Notes under the pieces: generated by a model
What the model was told of the DNA's origin: nothing
The model's database searches: none
What the model saw: the letters and a program-made list of their open reading frames with translations, nothing else
Origin: Sebastes aleutianus
Taxonomy: Eukaryota; Chordata; Actinopteri; Perciformes; Sebastidae
Length of the DNA: 64,000 nucleotides
Reading direction: 5' to 3'
Assembly: GCA_916700875.1 (NCBI GenBank)
Contig: CAKAKS010000032.1
Location: 20,513,629 to 20,577,628, forward strand
Shown here: positions 22,261 through 33,400 of the stretch, piece by piece
How positions within the stretch are numbered: position 1 is the first letter of the stretch
Layout: every line of letters begins with the position of its first letter
Position numbers and translations under genes: made by a program

Positions 22261-22589
22261 AAACTTCCCTCATCCCTCATTCGTTCCATTTTGCATCCTG
22301 GAGAAAGGCTGCGACTCAGCAGTATTCACTCCTCTGTACTTCCATCTCCCTTCCATCTCTTTCAATTTCTATCCAATCCCTCCTGTCGTGCGTGCGCCAG
22401 TTTTTGCCATCTTTATGTGTGAACGTGCCCTGTTTTGTCAGCCCGCTGGTGCCTATGCAATCTTAAGTCAGCAGATAATTGCACGGTGGTGTGGAGTAAA
22501 CACGGGTTAGAGAAGCGAGGAGGGAGAAGAGTTCAATACATAATCTGTTAGGAGGAAAGCGTCCCATATAGAAGGCAGGAAACTGATTA

Positions 22590-22790
22590 CATTACCTCGC
22601 ATGTAGCTCTGCAGTATGCAGGCTTTTTCTCCTGCAGTCTACAAATGTGCTACCAAAGTTAATGCACCTGCGTGTTGATCAACAAGTATTGATTATCTCT
22701 CTTGCTAATTGGGCCCAAGTTAATTACTAGCAATTAAAATCATGAATGATACATTAGCGCAGATGCAGTAGACGTTGCGGCGGGGCAGGC
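22590..22790. promoter_or_regulatory. enhancer-like block (putative conserved non-coding element)
   Basis: Non-repetitive and dense in homeodomain cores: GCTAATTGGG, AGTTAATTACT and GCAATTAAAAT lie within 45 bp (about 22703-22740). Just upstream are TTGATCAA and TATTGATT (22687-22694), the latter a Onecut/HNF6-type site. Conservation cannot be tested from one sequence. Confidence 0.35.
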
Positions 22791-22942
22791 ACTCACATAT
22801 GTAAACATGCATGCATTCCAATCACACCTACACTACTCAAGCCGATAAAACCTCACTCACACATGAAGAAATAATTACATTTTAAGTCCTCGACACTGTA
22901 GCGTCAAACTGTGGAAACTCACAGGGCCAGTTGGATAATTTG

Positions 22943-23593
22943 CAGGGGTGGGAAAAAAATTATTCACCTATGTATCGCAATGTACTTTTACGATTTTGAA
23001 TTTTTTTTAATGCCAGAATCTATATATTTGCTTCATTTGAGTCTATGCGGAGGTAGAAGGAAGTTTCCGCTTTTATTGTTGTAGTCTGAGTAACGTGTCA
23101 TCATATTTGTTCCGTATCCTTCAACCAACCTTCAAAATAAGGTGTTAACAAAGAGAACTGTATATACAAAATACATATATGGAAACAAGATTGATTGGTT
23201 TATATTCACCAGTAGTTTAAAACATTAAATGTCCCTTATAAATTAAAAGAAAATACCACTAATTTGTGAGAGAAATGTCTTTATTGTTTGATTTTTGGGT
23301 TGTTGGAAAAAATTAAAAAATGTAATAATGCCAGACAATGACTGATATATTTGACTTCAGGACATCTCTGACTACATACATGCTGAAAATCAAACATTTT
23401 TATAGTGTTGATATTAATATTTTTTATGTAGGATTTAACTTTTTCCCACGGTCTAGTGTTAAAAAAGTTAACACAAATTGAAATTAATCGTAATATTGAA
23501 TTGCAATACTTAAAAATCACAATATATATCTAATCAGCACCCAAGTATTGTGATAGCGTTGAATAGGGAGATAGGTGTACCGTCCCAGCCCTA
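22943..23593 (+). mobile_element. hAT-type MITE
   Basis: Starts CAGGGGTGGGA and ends TCCCAGCCCTA, an inverted pair with two mismatches. Flanked by ATAATTTG (22935-22942) and ATAATCTG (23594-23601 region, one base after the terminal A), an 8-bp duplication with one mismatch. Sub-terminal GTATTGTGATAG and CAATATTACG-like motifs fit. Non-coding. Confidence 0.85.
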
Positions 23594-24838
23594 ATAATCT
23601 GATTCGCATCCCCTGAGGTTTAGAGACAGTGACAAAGAGACAGAACAAAGAAAAAAGGGGGTGACTTTACTCCATTCCTTTGGAAAACCTGGTTTTACCT
23701 GAAGCTATCTGGTGCCTGGGATCTTCTCCTCCAAAGCCTTCGCTGCTGGGCCGATAAGCTCCGCTGCCTCCCCGGGCCCGGGCCACATTCCTTTTGATCA
23801 GGCCCGAGGTTCAGTCGAACGTGGCTTTCACCTTTTAGCCCCGCTGTCCTTAAGCTGGTTGGTGGCTGCCTCCCCGATCCCAAACTGCAACAACAAGAGG
23901 AAATGAAGGAAGTTTCGTCGACTGGCACCTTATCTGGTCAGGGTCAGTGCAGTGATCCCCGCAAATTAGCCCCGGACCCGACTGAGTGTGTGTGTGTGTC
24001 TGCTTCCCTGCTGCTCCACAGCCTCCGACAGTTGACAGAACGGTCAGGATGTTGTGGCCAAACATCAAAGTCAGCAGATGAAGAGTGAAGATGTTTTTTT
24101 TTTCTCTTTCTACAGCATATGCTAGCAGTTGGTTGGACAATTAAAATGTTTTGGGCAGGAAAACCAGTTCACGAACTCAATGATCTAGGGATTGTGTGGT
24201 TTGAAATAGTCTTTTTTTTCCTTAAATAAGACTTGTGATTCACCATCTAAGCGCTGTATATGTAGCACTACCGTGCATAGGAAATGTCTCCAGGATTGCA
24301 TCATTTGTCACTTTTCATCGCAGTCGACAATAAAGTCAAAACTCCATGTCCAGACAGGATTCAGTGGTTCGAAAATATACTTATTCCTCACACAGCAGTA
24401 GACCAAGGAAATCCAATATAGGCTGTGACAATATAAATGTCTGTCCCACAATGTCTTTTAATGTGTCTATAGGTTCAAAAAGCTTCTTAAGTGCGCGGCC
24501 CATGAATCTGCATTCCATAGCTTCTAAATGACGCTGCTGCTGCTGCTGCTGCTGCTGCCGCTGCTGCTGCCGCTTGGGAAATTGGATTCATTACTCCGGC
24601 CACTGATAGAACGATTACCCCATGACTGATACTCGTCCCCACTCCTTCATTCCTTTTCTCTTTGATGCTCAACATTTCTCTTTGTTCGCTCTATTACTCC
24701 ACTCCCTTAATGTGATTTCATCCCAAAACACAAGTGATAAACATATAGATTTTACGAAAAGTAATGTTTGCTTTCACAGACCCCCACTCTCAGTGCCTTT
24801 TTCCTTTTTCACTGCGTTTCTCTCTCCATAGACTAGAT
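23594..24838. other. unique non-coding DNA
   Basis: A GC-rich patch at 23705-23890 has some CpG but no promoter or exon signal I can support. GT run near 23985-24000. CTG repeat listed separately. Confidence 0.45.
24533..24573. repeat. (CTG)n trinucleotide repeat
   Basis: About 13 CTG/CCG units with two CCG interruptions (CTGCCG). On the minus strand it reads as alanine codons, but no gene context supports translation. Confidence 0.95.
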
Positions 24839-26114
24839 CAGTGGTTCCCAACCCATTTTCCTTGAAGCCCCGATTACTTGTATCTAGGAAAAGCTGAGCC
24901 TAAGCGAAGTCATCACCCTAAAAAAAATTACAAATCTTCAAACAAAATCCTCAATTTGAATAACGTGAATCAGTGTATTAAATTAATTAGTCTTTTTTAA
25001 ATTAAATCACCTTTCTTTAATGATTATAACTCATCAGTTTTGTCAACATAAATAAAGTAATGAAGTCTTGACAGATTCACCAAGCGAATGTAGATACATA
25101 ATATGATCTTTCTTTTGGTAACGACTTAATTAATTGACTATAATAGCGTTAAATCCAAAATAGCTTTTTGGTTATTGTGCTTAAATATATGTAATTTATG
25201 GTGTTAGATTGCTGCTAGACTACCATGTTAAAGGGACTCAATGTAAGAATCAGAAATTGCTTGTTAACAGTGACACCTCTGTCCGTTGAGTCAACAACAG
25301 TCAGCGTCCTGTTGCTCGTGAGCATCGGTTATATCACTACTATTATATCACTATATTTCACATGCTTGGCAGTAAAGTTAACTTACATGTCCAATAGGAA
25401 TTTTGCCAGCTTGAGGTCAGTTTTGATACCTAAAACTGAATGAAGCTCCCTCCATGAATCGAAGGACCGGACAATGTTGATCCTAGTTTTCCCCCGACGT
25501 CGGTCACATTACTGTTTTGCAAAACGGGTTTCACTAGATGTAACTTTGTTTTTATTTTTTAGCTATCCCTGTAGCTGGGCTGAAGAGAGGAGGCACACGC
25601 GAGCACACATGACGTCTCATCCGCTGGGACACCAACTCGAGTACTTCACATAAAAATCAGTCCACAGTCTGATAGAGGAAACACAGAAAGTGGCGGAAGG
25701 TCTCATTTTTTAGGTTAGGTTACAACCTGTTCCATCATTTGTAATAAAAAATGATTTATAAGTGTAAAAAGTTACAAACAGTCCCTTTAATACAGGTGCG
25801 TGCCTCCCTTTGTGTGAGCCAAGCAGGAGAATAAATGTTGTCACAATGTTGTTTTTGAAAGGCTAAACGCCAACAAATATGGATTGAATATTTCATTAGA
25901 TTTCGCTGCTACGTATCAACAAATATATATCTTTTAAAACGCTCTTATATGCAGACTTTTGCATAAATTATCCAGTAAGTGTGTTATTATGATTTTAATT
26001 ATACATGAGCAAATCTAATTTTGACAACCTCAAAGCAGAGAAATCCTGGTGCTGCCCCTTGTGATCTTTGGTGCCCTCCTAAGGGGGGCCCGGTCCCCAG
26101 GTTGGGAACCACTG
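24839..26114. mobile_element. hAT-type MITE with a nested TTAA element
   Basis: The ends are CAGTGGTTCCCAACC and GGTTGGGAACCACTG, a near-perfect inverted pair typical of hAT MITEs. The flanking octamers GACTAGAT and CTCTAAAT agree at five of eight positions, so an eroded target duplication is possible. A 563-bp TTAA-bounded element (25228-25790) sits inside and is therefore younger. Non-coding. Confidence 0.85.
25228..25790. mobile_element. TTAA-flanked MITE nested in a hAT MITE
   Basis: The left end TTAAAGGGACT and right end AGTCCCTTTAA (with C and A variation just inside) are inverted. TTAA marks both edges. The interior has no coding capacity. Confidence 0.85.
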
Positions 26115-26530
26115 CTCTAAATGATACATTGAGAGTGGGAGAGAACTGTTTTTATTTTGCCGCCGTTGATCAGATGACGTACTATGAAAAGAACCGCACT
26201 ATTCCCCCTCTTCACGGGGCTTTTCTTGGCTAATTAAAGATTCATGCAAAGCAATATGGCAACTTTGACAGATCAGTTGCAGACGGTCTGAGTAATGCTG
26301 TAATGCCTTCTAAAGCTCCTCTCGCTGCGGATTTTCTTGCAAGCGAGGGCCTTTTAAAGAAGGGCAGCTCCGACCCCCGACAAATAGAACCAGAGTTAAA
26401 GATGATTGATGTGTCTCGGGGAAAAATCCATCCCATAATTTCACCTTTTCACCTTGGAGACGCTTCCTCCCTAAGACCCATATTAAAGCTTAATTCTGCC
26501 AACGAGGAGCAGGCGGTGTTTTAAAGAGGA
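26115..26530. promoter_or_regulatory. possible conserved non-coding block
   Basis: Non-repetitive, balanced composition, contains TTAATT, TTTAAAG and GATTGATGTG. Called only on its look and position; weak. Confidence 0.2.
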
Positions 26531-26808
26531 GAACACATGTCTGTGAGGCCTGTTCCTCCTTATCTAGCAGCTTCAGCCTCAGCCAAAGATAGATGTCTGC
26601 CATGCCAGCGTGTTTATTTTCCTTGCCGATTAGCTTCGATTAAAAGCAGACCATGTTGTCTCTCTCCTCCTATTTGTGTGTCTGCCTCTGTGTGTGTGTG
26701 TGTGTGCATTAAGGAGTCCTCCGATCCTCCCTGCTCGGGTGTGTGGGTGTTCGTGTGAGAGTCTCCGTTATTTCATCTCCACTAGGCTGCACATGATAAT
26801 TAAGCCAT

Positions 26809-26833
26809 GGGGGGCTGGGAGAGGGAAGGTGGG
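26809..26833 (+). other. G-quadruplex candidate
   Basis: G6, G3, G3 and G3 tracts with loops of 2, 3 and 5 bases. Confidence 0.55.
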
Positions 26834-27321
26834 TTACAGCTTTGAGTAATTCGGTGCCCCCCCCCCACACCACCACCACCACCTACCAAACCAACCCTTC
26901 CTCTGTCTCCTTACAGCCTACCTTAACCCGCCCCACATCCCCCCTCCAATCCCACCTCAGGCTGTGGGAATTTTCTTTAGTCACACTCGGCTTACCAGGT
27001 AAACAAGCCTGAATGGGGAGACGCGAGCAGAGTCCATGGGAGCAAATAAAACAGGGGAGGATGTAAATGGATTTATCACTGAGCCCCCTCACCCTCAACC
27101 CTCCCCCACATCCTCCACCGGCCGCCTTTTCTCTCCCGAGCGAGGTGGCACTCTGCTAACTTGGCAGTCTCTTTAACGAGTCAATTGCAGACCTCTGGAG
27201 CTCACGGTGCCCGGAGAGCTCTGAAACGGCGAAGTGGGGACTTTTTTCCTTTAAATATATTTTCCATTCCCTCTTTTTTTCTCCCTCTCATTGCCCCTCT
27301 CTGTCTCTTTCTCTCTTTCAG

Positions 27322-27415
27322 TCTCTTTGCCACAGAACCAGCGTCGGTAACTCTCCGAGGCAGCTGTGTCAACTCCGTCTTCAGTCGGACTGTGAATGAT
27401 AACAGTGCACTACCT
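27322..27415 (+). other. candidate 94-nt exon (unproven)
   Basis: Preceded by about 40 bases of near-pure pyrimidine ending TTTCAG and followed by CCT|GTAAGC. One frame is open for all 31 codons and remains open beyond on both sides. No domain or homologue is recognised. Chance is quite possible, as the open frame extends through the pyrimidine tract. Confidence 0.2.
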
Positions 27416-28189
27416 GTAAGCCCCGCGGCTCGAGCAGACACACATTCCCCGTTCCTCTCTCTCCTCCCTAAATTATCTGCCGCTAATCCAGATCAGAAAG
27501 TTAAAAAGCAGGTCAAGCGTGAAAGCCTTATGCTGAGTAATGAGAGAGGGACCCATGTGAACTCATGAGTGCGTATGTGCACACAACCACGCAGAGTGCT
27601 CGCAGGGCAGAATCCCTACCAAAGCCATCCGAGGCGTGCTCTTCAAAGGAGCCTTTCAATCTGAGGGCAGGAAGAGCAGACTTAAACCAAGACCACCATA
27701 AACAGACTCTTCTGTTTTATAACAAGCCCGGCCTGCCAAAAACAGCTCCCGAGGTTTCCGTGCACTGTGAAGGGTAAATATGGATTCAATAGGAATACAG
27801 TATAAGGGTCAGGAAAGGGGGGGAGAGACAGAGAACCAAATTTACGTCCCCCCAGTTGACAGCATTCAGGTGTGTGCAAAAGCAGAAAATCTATCCCAAT
27901 CGATCCGGAAGAGCACGGCTGAGGCAGAGAGATTGGGTTGTACACCGCTGCTGCTCCTCAAGGGAGCCTTGATCACGGTTATAGCCCCCTGTGTTAATTA
28001 CGCTGCTTTGACATTTCAGCATTAGCCCGGTCTCTCATCTTGGCACTCTGGCAAATCTTTTCCAGGCTCATGAGAGCTTGTGTTGGGAGGGATGAAAGGG
28101 TGTTATGGTACAGTTGTTAGGAAGGGGTGTGCAGGTCTTGATGGTGCACTACCCACTGGGGGTGCTCCATCCAACTGTGTGCACGCGTG

Positions 28190-28350
28190 CACCTCTGCAG
28201 TGTGTCGAGGCTGCCGCTAATCGATTGATCTTCCGAGGCAGCATTATCCGTCCTAATCCCGGGTTGTCATTAACACCCACAGTGTCATTTGTTATGTATT
28301 GATCTATTGACCCATTGATTGGACGGTATACAAATGATAACAAACACATT
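28190..28350. promoter_or_regulatory. possible conserved non-coding block
   Basis: Contains TAATCGATTGATC, CTAATCC and TCATTAAC motifs in non-repetitive DNA, just downstream of the 14-bp palindrome GTGCACGCGTGCAC (28179-28192). Confidence 0.25.
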
Positions 28351-29379
28351 GGAAAGTAGAGAATGAAAGTCAAGGAGAGCGACAGGAATTAATGAGGTTT
28401 GACTTTTTCCTTTTCCTTAAGTAGTTCCTTCTGCTATATAGGTGGAAAAAGGATGCACACAATGCTGCACTGTATCCTCTAAGTGGAACTGGAAATCAAA
28501 GATTCTGGTTGGGTCCAGAAAATATTCACCGCACATGATTTGTAGGGACCGAAAAGCTGCTGTCACACATTCGTCTTCATCACCTGAGCAATATTAGAGG
28601 GTGGGTATTAAAGTGTCGGCCAATAGTTTGAGTGATAGTGCTTTCTCCCCTCTAGCCTCTCCGTGTGCACCTCTTCTAACTCCATGGGTCCATTCCTCTG
28701 TGGAGAGCCGGTGTTTTGCCGTGCTAAAGCTGCAGCAACATGCTGTTCAGAGTGCCAGATGCATTAAGGCTCAGAGCAAGGGAGAGTGGAAAACAGACAC
28801 CGTTTCAGACGTTGCCGCAAGCTTTCGGATTTGCCAGCTATGCCTGTTTCCTCTCTCTAAACAACCACTGACATGCAGGATGGAGGAAAATACACTTCCC
28901 TCTCAGATGTTAAGTGCTGTATTCATTTAACTGGATGTTAAGTCCAATATGCACATTCTTGAGGATTGTGCATTATAACGATTTAAATAGTTCCAGCACA
29001 TTTTTAGAAGACGTATAATGTGTTAATGTCTTTGATTTCACTCTTCAAAAGTGGAACTCTGACTTATCTAGAGCCATCCCTGCAGTAATTGGTTCTACTC
29101 AGAACTCACAATGAGTCGGTACATGTGGAACTCGATAAGAAGGTTCAGCAAAGAACGTGCATGTTCTTAACAGACTAGCAGAGTCCATCAGGGTTCTCAA
29201 AGACCCAGAACCTATTCAGGGTGTTCTGTACCAGTGGCTTGGAGTCATGCATTACAGGAATCTGATTCTTTTTTCCAGTATTGAGTAGTGTAAATGATTG
29301 CAATTCAAAATGTAATAAGTATATTTTTACTCGACAGGATATGGATGGGAGGGTTGGTATTAACTTGTTGTGTTAGCAG

Positions 29380-29998
29380 CAGTCGGCAACCTTTGGTTGT
29401 GAAAAGTGAAGCCAATACTGAAGTGCCTTAAACTTGCATTCTCTCTAATAGCCAGCAGGGGGCGACTCCTCTGGTTGAGAAAAGATGTCTGATTGTATAG
29501 AAGTCTATGAGAAAATGAGCCTACTTCTCACTTGATTTATTATCTCAGTAAACATTGTAAACATGAGTTTATGGTCTCAATCGCTAGTTTCAAGTCTTCT
29601 TCAATACAGCATGATGTTCATTTAGTAAATTATGGTCCCATTTAGAGTCAAATAGACCATAAAGCAGGGGATGCTTTAGGGTGTGGCTACCTTGTGATTG
29701 ACAGGTCACTACCACGGCGATGTCCGGTCTGGGTGTTGTCCGTGTTTTCGACTTACAATTTGAACCTTTTCACAGTGTGTTTTCAGTTCATGAAAGTTAA
29801 TTGTAACACGTCTTATTCAGCGTTCGGTTGTACTTAACTCCACCCTCTTGTGTCACTTCTGGTTGCAAAAAAACAAGAAGGCGACAGCCAAGAACCAAGA
29901 TGACAGCCAAAATGCCGAACTGAGGCTTCAGAACTGTAGTCAAGAAACCAATGGGTGACGTCACGATGACTACGTTCACTTCCTCTATACAGTCTATG
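29380..29998 (+). mobile_element. family A element, cleanly inserted
   Basis: Starts CAGTCGGCAACC, ends ACAGTCTATG. Flanked on both sides by a perfect 8-bp duplication GTTAGCAG (29372-29379 and 29999-30006). This best defines the family's ends. CTCF-like core at 29452-29466; TGACGTCA at 29956-29963. Non-coding. Confidence 0.93.
29452..29466 (+). promoter_or_regulatory. CTCF-like core motif inside family A
   Basis: Same 15-mer as at 845 and 8738, same orientation. Confidence 0.55.
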
Positions 29999-31739
29999 GT
30001 TAGCAGGCTAGCTAACTACATGCAGGAATGTTCAAGGTTGTGCGAATCCAGAGGCGTCACCGTGAGGACATCTGGTGTGCTGTGCAATCAGTGGACCTTT
30101 TTTGGACCAATTTGTATCGTTGAACAACTTGAAATTGTTGGTAATGATTCAGAGGTCAGAGGTAAATACAGTATTCAGCTTCATTGTGACAGAAGAGAAT
30201 CCTTATTTTACTTTTTCAGCCTTTTTCAACAGAGAGAGTTGCTCAAATACAAAAGGTTCTTGGTATAAACTTAACCATCTGAAAAGAACTCATTTAGAAC
30301 CTTGTTTCCTAAGAGCGTATTTAACTGCAGCAGAATTGCACAATCAAAGTTTAATCAAGAGGTAAATAGAAAGCAGCAAGCTGACGTTGAACCACTGAAG
30401 GTTTCAGCAGCTTAAAGTGGTGTTAAGATGTTTAAACCTTCATGTGTTTCTGAGTGGGTTCCTTTCCCTTCATGCGCACATTTGCAGCATTTTGATCACC
30501 TGACTCTGAAAGAACTTTGGCCTGATTGCCGCTCCCTGCTGCATGCGAGCAACGTCGACACTGGATGGGAGGTCAGGGTGCTGTGATGGCGGTCTCCCTC
30601 CACACTAACAGCCCCTCAGTGGGTTACTCGGTGTTCACATTCATCACCGATGAAGTCTCAACATAAGGCCCTTTCACAATCCCGCGCTGCACAGTACCAT
30701 GTCGTGCCAGCATGGATAGACTAGCCTTTCCATCACACTACAAAATCTGTGAAAGCGAGCCGTGATTGCTCCGCAGAACGTCTGAAGCGATGTGGCTTAA
30801 AAGTGATCTTGGGAGTAAGCATGGTCGAATAATTTATGGGGTAAGAAAACAGTCCAGGCCCTAATCAGGGTTCACACAGTAGGAGTCCTGATTTAGGATC
30901 GCCAACCAGCTCAGCACTCTTTTTTTCTCGACTCTTAGATCATTCAGAGCTTGCGAAACGTATAATCCGAGATATATAGTCTACAGATCCACACTAAGAG
31001 TGATTGTATTTTGTTCTGTTTTATACTTTTACTGACCAGTTAGCTGCTTTCTTTTGGACTAATACAACTAAACCCTCTGATAAATAAATCTTTAAATGTA
31101 TTCCCTTTAGAGTCTTTGCATCTTTTGAAATGAAAGAACACCAGAAGATTATTCACCCCAGCAGACTGACAGTGCTTCTGTGGGATATCAGCTGTAGAAA
31201 CACAGTAAAGTATTTATTCCTTAGAGCCGGCGGAGAGTGTGGAGAGGCGTATATGGAACATTGGGCAGTGCACCACAGTTTAAGACAAACCCCCTGTGCA
31301 GAGTGGTTTGCAAACTCACTGAGAGCCGCTCTCCCTTTCCTGTCCACGACTGAGCTGCCTCCTCGTATCCTCAGTTGAACGTTTCTCATTCAGCTCTACT
31401 CGGGTCGGCCCCGAGGCAAACCCAGCGAGAAAACACGGACGTTCTGCGCGCTGTAAATCTCACATGTGCTCTCGCCACCGGTGTAGAGTCCTGGATGTCA
31501 GCCGAGGCACCCACATGGTCCGAGACTCTCCCATGACGCCCCACAACCAGGAAAAGAGACGATTCCACAGCCCCGAGGGGTTTAGTACAAGCTTTATGAG
31601 TTTACACAGGTGGAGGTCCTGGACTCCAGTACCGTTTGTGTGTGCACAGGGTATTAAATATTTACAGCAGTTAAGATACCCTGCCTTTGGAAAATACAGT
31701 TCAGAAAGACATTTAGAGAAAGAACAGTAATAACTGTCA

Positions 31740-32160
31740 TTAGTCAGTTATTTTGCTTCCAGTTTGGAGGCGGCGAGCGAGTCGAACAAGAGCCCAGCCT
31801 ATATAGGTATATGATGTGTTAAATTAGCGGAGAATGCTGACTGTCTCTCTGTTCCATAATGTAGACTGACTACTCCGAGTACCCTCCTGCATTGAAATTA
31901 AAACCACATCAAAATTGCTTTGACATGCATTCTTATGGTAATGACAGTTTTCCCCCCGTCCTTTCATTTAGATGGCTGTCTTAATGACTGTAAGTGCAGC
32001 AGCGGCGTCCAATAAGGCTTCATTTAGAGCCCACCGCCATTCAGAGTGAATGAGGGGGAACAAGGGGCCCTAGATGAGGAGTGGTGGAGTGCCGGTCTGG
32101 TTCTTCATCAGCTCCGCGTGGCTGTTGGGCTGGTAATTACACACATTATCAGTCATTACC
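31740..32160. promoter_or_regulatory. enhancer-like block (putative conserved non-coding element)
   Basis: Non-repetitive, with AATTAAAACC, TTATGGTAATGAC, GGTAATTAC and CCAATAAGG motifs spread over 400 bp. Conservation is untested. Confidence 0.3.
31972..31989 (+). other. candidate 18-nt micro-exon (unproven)
   Basis: The acceptor has a strong pyrimidine tract (31949-31970) ending in TTTAG and the donor is ACT|GTAAGT. The segment is ATGGCTGTCTTAATGACT, six codons, so inclusion would keep frame. Frame-preserving micro-exons are typical of neuronal genes, but no adjacent exon is known here. Confidence 0.25.
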
Positions 32161-32226
32161 GCAGTCTGCCTCAGCGCCTGAGACGGGCAGGGAGGTAGGC
32201 CTCGGCGCAGGGGGGTGACGGTTGAT

Positions 32227-32267
32227 GGGGGGAGGGGGGGGTATGAATTGGGGTTAGGGACATGGGG
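32227..32267 (+). other. G-quadruplex candidate
   Basis: G6, G8, G4, G3 and G4 tracts over 41 bases. Confidence 0.6.
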
Positions 32268-32548
32268 ACATATAGATGCACACAGACACTTATACAACAT
32301 TGCCCGCATTGAGTAGGGGGTCTGCTTTTATATCTATTGTGGCGTCTTTTTCCCTTTTTTTTTGCATTTTCCTTGGTTTCTAATCTCTATTTTGCCCTAT
32401 CTTTTTTGTTTTCCCTTCCCTATCATGCACCTTTATCTCTCCTGAGCTCACTCTCTCTGTCATATGGGTTCCCCCATGACAGTGTGTTTGCCTCCCTTTC
32501 CTCTTCTATTCCTCAGCCTTTCCTCTCTCTCTACATCAGACTCCGTAG

Positions 32549-32567
32549 TCTCTCTCTCTCTCTCTCT
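32549..32567. repeat. (CT)n microsatellite
   Basis: About nine CT units in a longer pyrimidine-rich stretch (32340-32570). Confidence 0.9.
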
Positions 32568-33065
32568 TTGTGTATATCTTCTGGGCTCGCCCGAGATGCA
32601 AATGACACAAGAAAGTGATAAAAGTTGCATGTTGGCACCACCGTAATTAAATATTAAAGACTCTCATTTTTTCCCCTCTTTTTTTTTTCCAAGAGAAGGG
32701 ATGCCTGTGGATATTGCTTTCACATTACAGCAGCGAGAGACAGAGAGAGGAATTTATGAGGGGTTTGATTTAGACTCCCGAGCCTTCAGAATTTTTTTGC
32801 TCATAGATTATATCATAAGAGATGATTAACAAAAACAGTTTAGAGAAGCCGTGTTAATTGTAAAGAGTTGATAAACTGTGTTGACAGGGGCAGCGTCGTT
32901 ATTCCTCTGTAGAAACTTTCTGGAGCAGAGCCATTAACTCTATACAAACCGCGCTAGGTGAGCAGATGAGTAGTGACACATGCCATAGGACTTTTTTGTA
33001 TTTAAGCAATGTTTAAAAGTCTTGTAATCACACTAATTCATCATATAAACCTGTTTTTCTTTCAG

Positions 33066-33155
33066 TTGTTGTTGGGCTGTTACATCATCGTTACATACGT
33101 TATTCTAATGCAAAGTGTGACCCACTTTCTTCGGTCGTATTGTTCCCGGGCTTAG
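33066..33155 (+). other. candidate terminal exon (weak)
   Basis: Follows CTGTTTTTCTTTCAG with a branch-like CACTAAT upstream. It reads 29 codons then TAG, with a hydrophobic start (LLLGCYIIV). No homologue recognised; could be chance. Confidence 0.12.
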
Positions 33156-33383
33156 TCCCACCAACCCTGTTTTCTATTCACTACGTCAAAATGAAAAAAG
33201 CATCATTGTGTGCGTGAGTGTGTTCATCTCCTTGCGTCCCTCTCCTTTTGCACACACTCTGTGTGTATTTACATGTCAGTGTGTGTTTGCGTCATCTGTG
33301 GGCTTGGTAAAGTGTGTGTCATGACTGCATCCCTACATGGGGTAGTATAGGCCTTTCTGCTGTGCTCATCCAGGCACAGCTAG

Positions 33384-33400
33384 AAAAAAAAAAAAAAAAA
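33384..33400. repeat. poly(A) tract
   Basis: 17 consecutive A, followed by a purine-rich stretch to about 33435. Confidence 0.95.

Larger units (their letters stand above)
21272..22942. other. unique non-coding DNA
   Basis: Contains a short CTG run (21416-21442), (CT)n tracts near 21637-21662 and 21832-21856, a 21-base T run (22240-22260) and an enhancer-like block at 22590-22790. No gene seen. Confidence 0.5.
26115..29379. other. unique non-coding DNA with regulatory-looking segments
   Basis: No transposon recognised in over 3 kb, the longest clean unique tract of this kind in the first half. Contains candidate enhancer segments (26115-26530, 28190-28350), a GT run (26689-26706), a G-quadruplex motif (26809-26833) and one possible exon (27322-27415). 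Confidence 0.5.

Noticed and set aside
24487..24675. Minus-strand frame with a polyalanine run
   Set aside because: Produced by the CTG repeat; no gene context.
33384..33400. Poly(A) run as a possible processed pseudogene or SINE tail
   Set aside because: No gene-like or tRNA-derived body upstream and no flanking duplication found.
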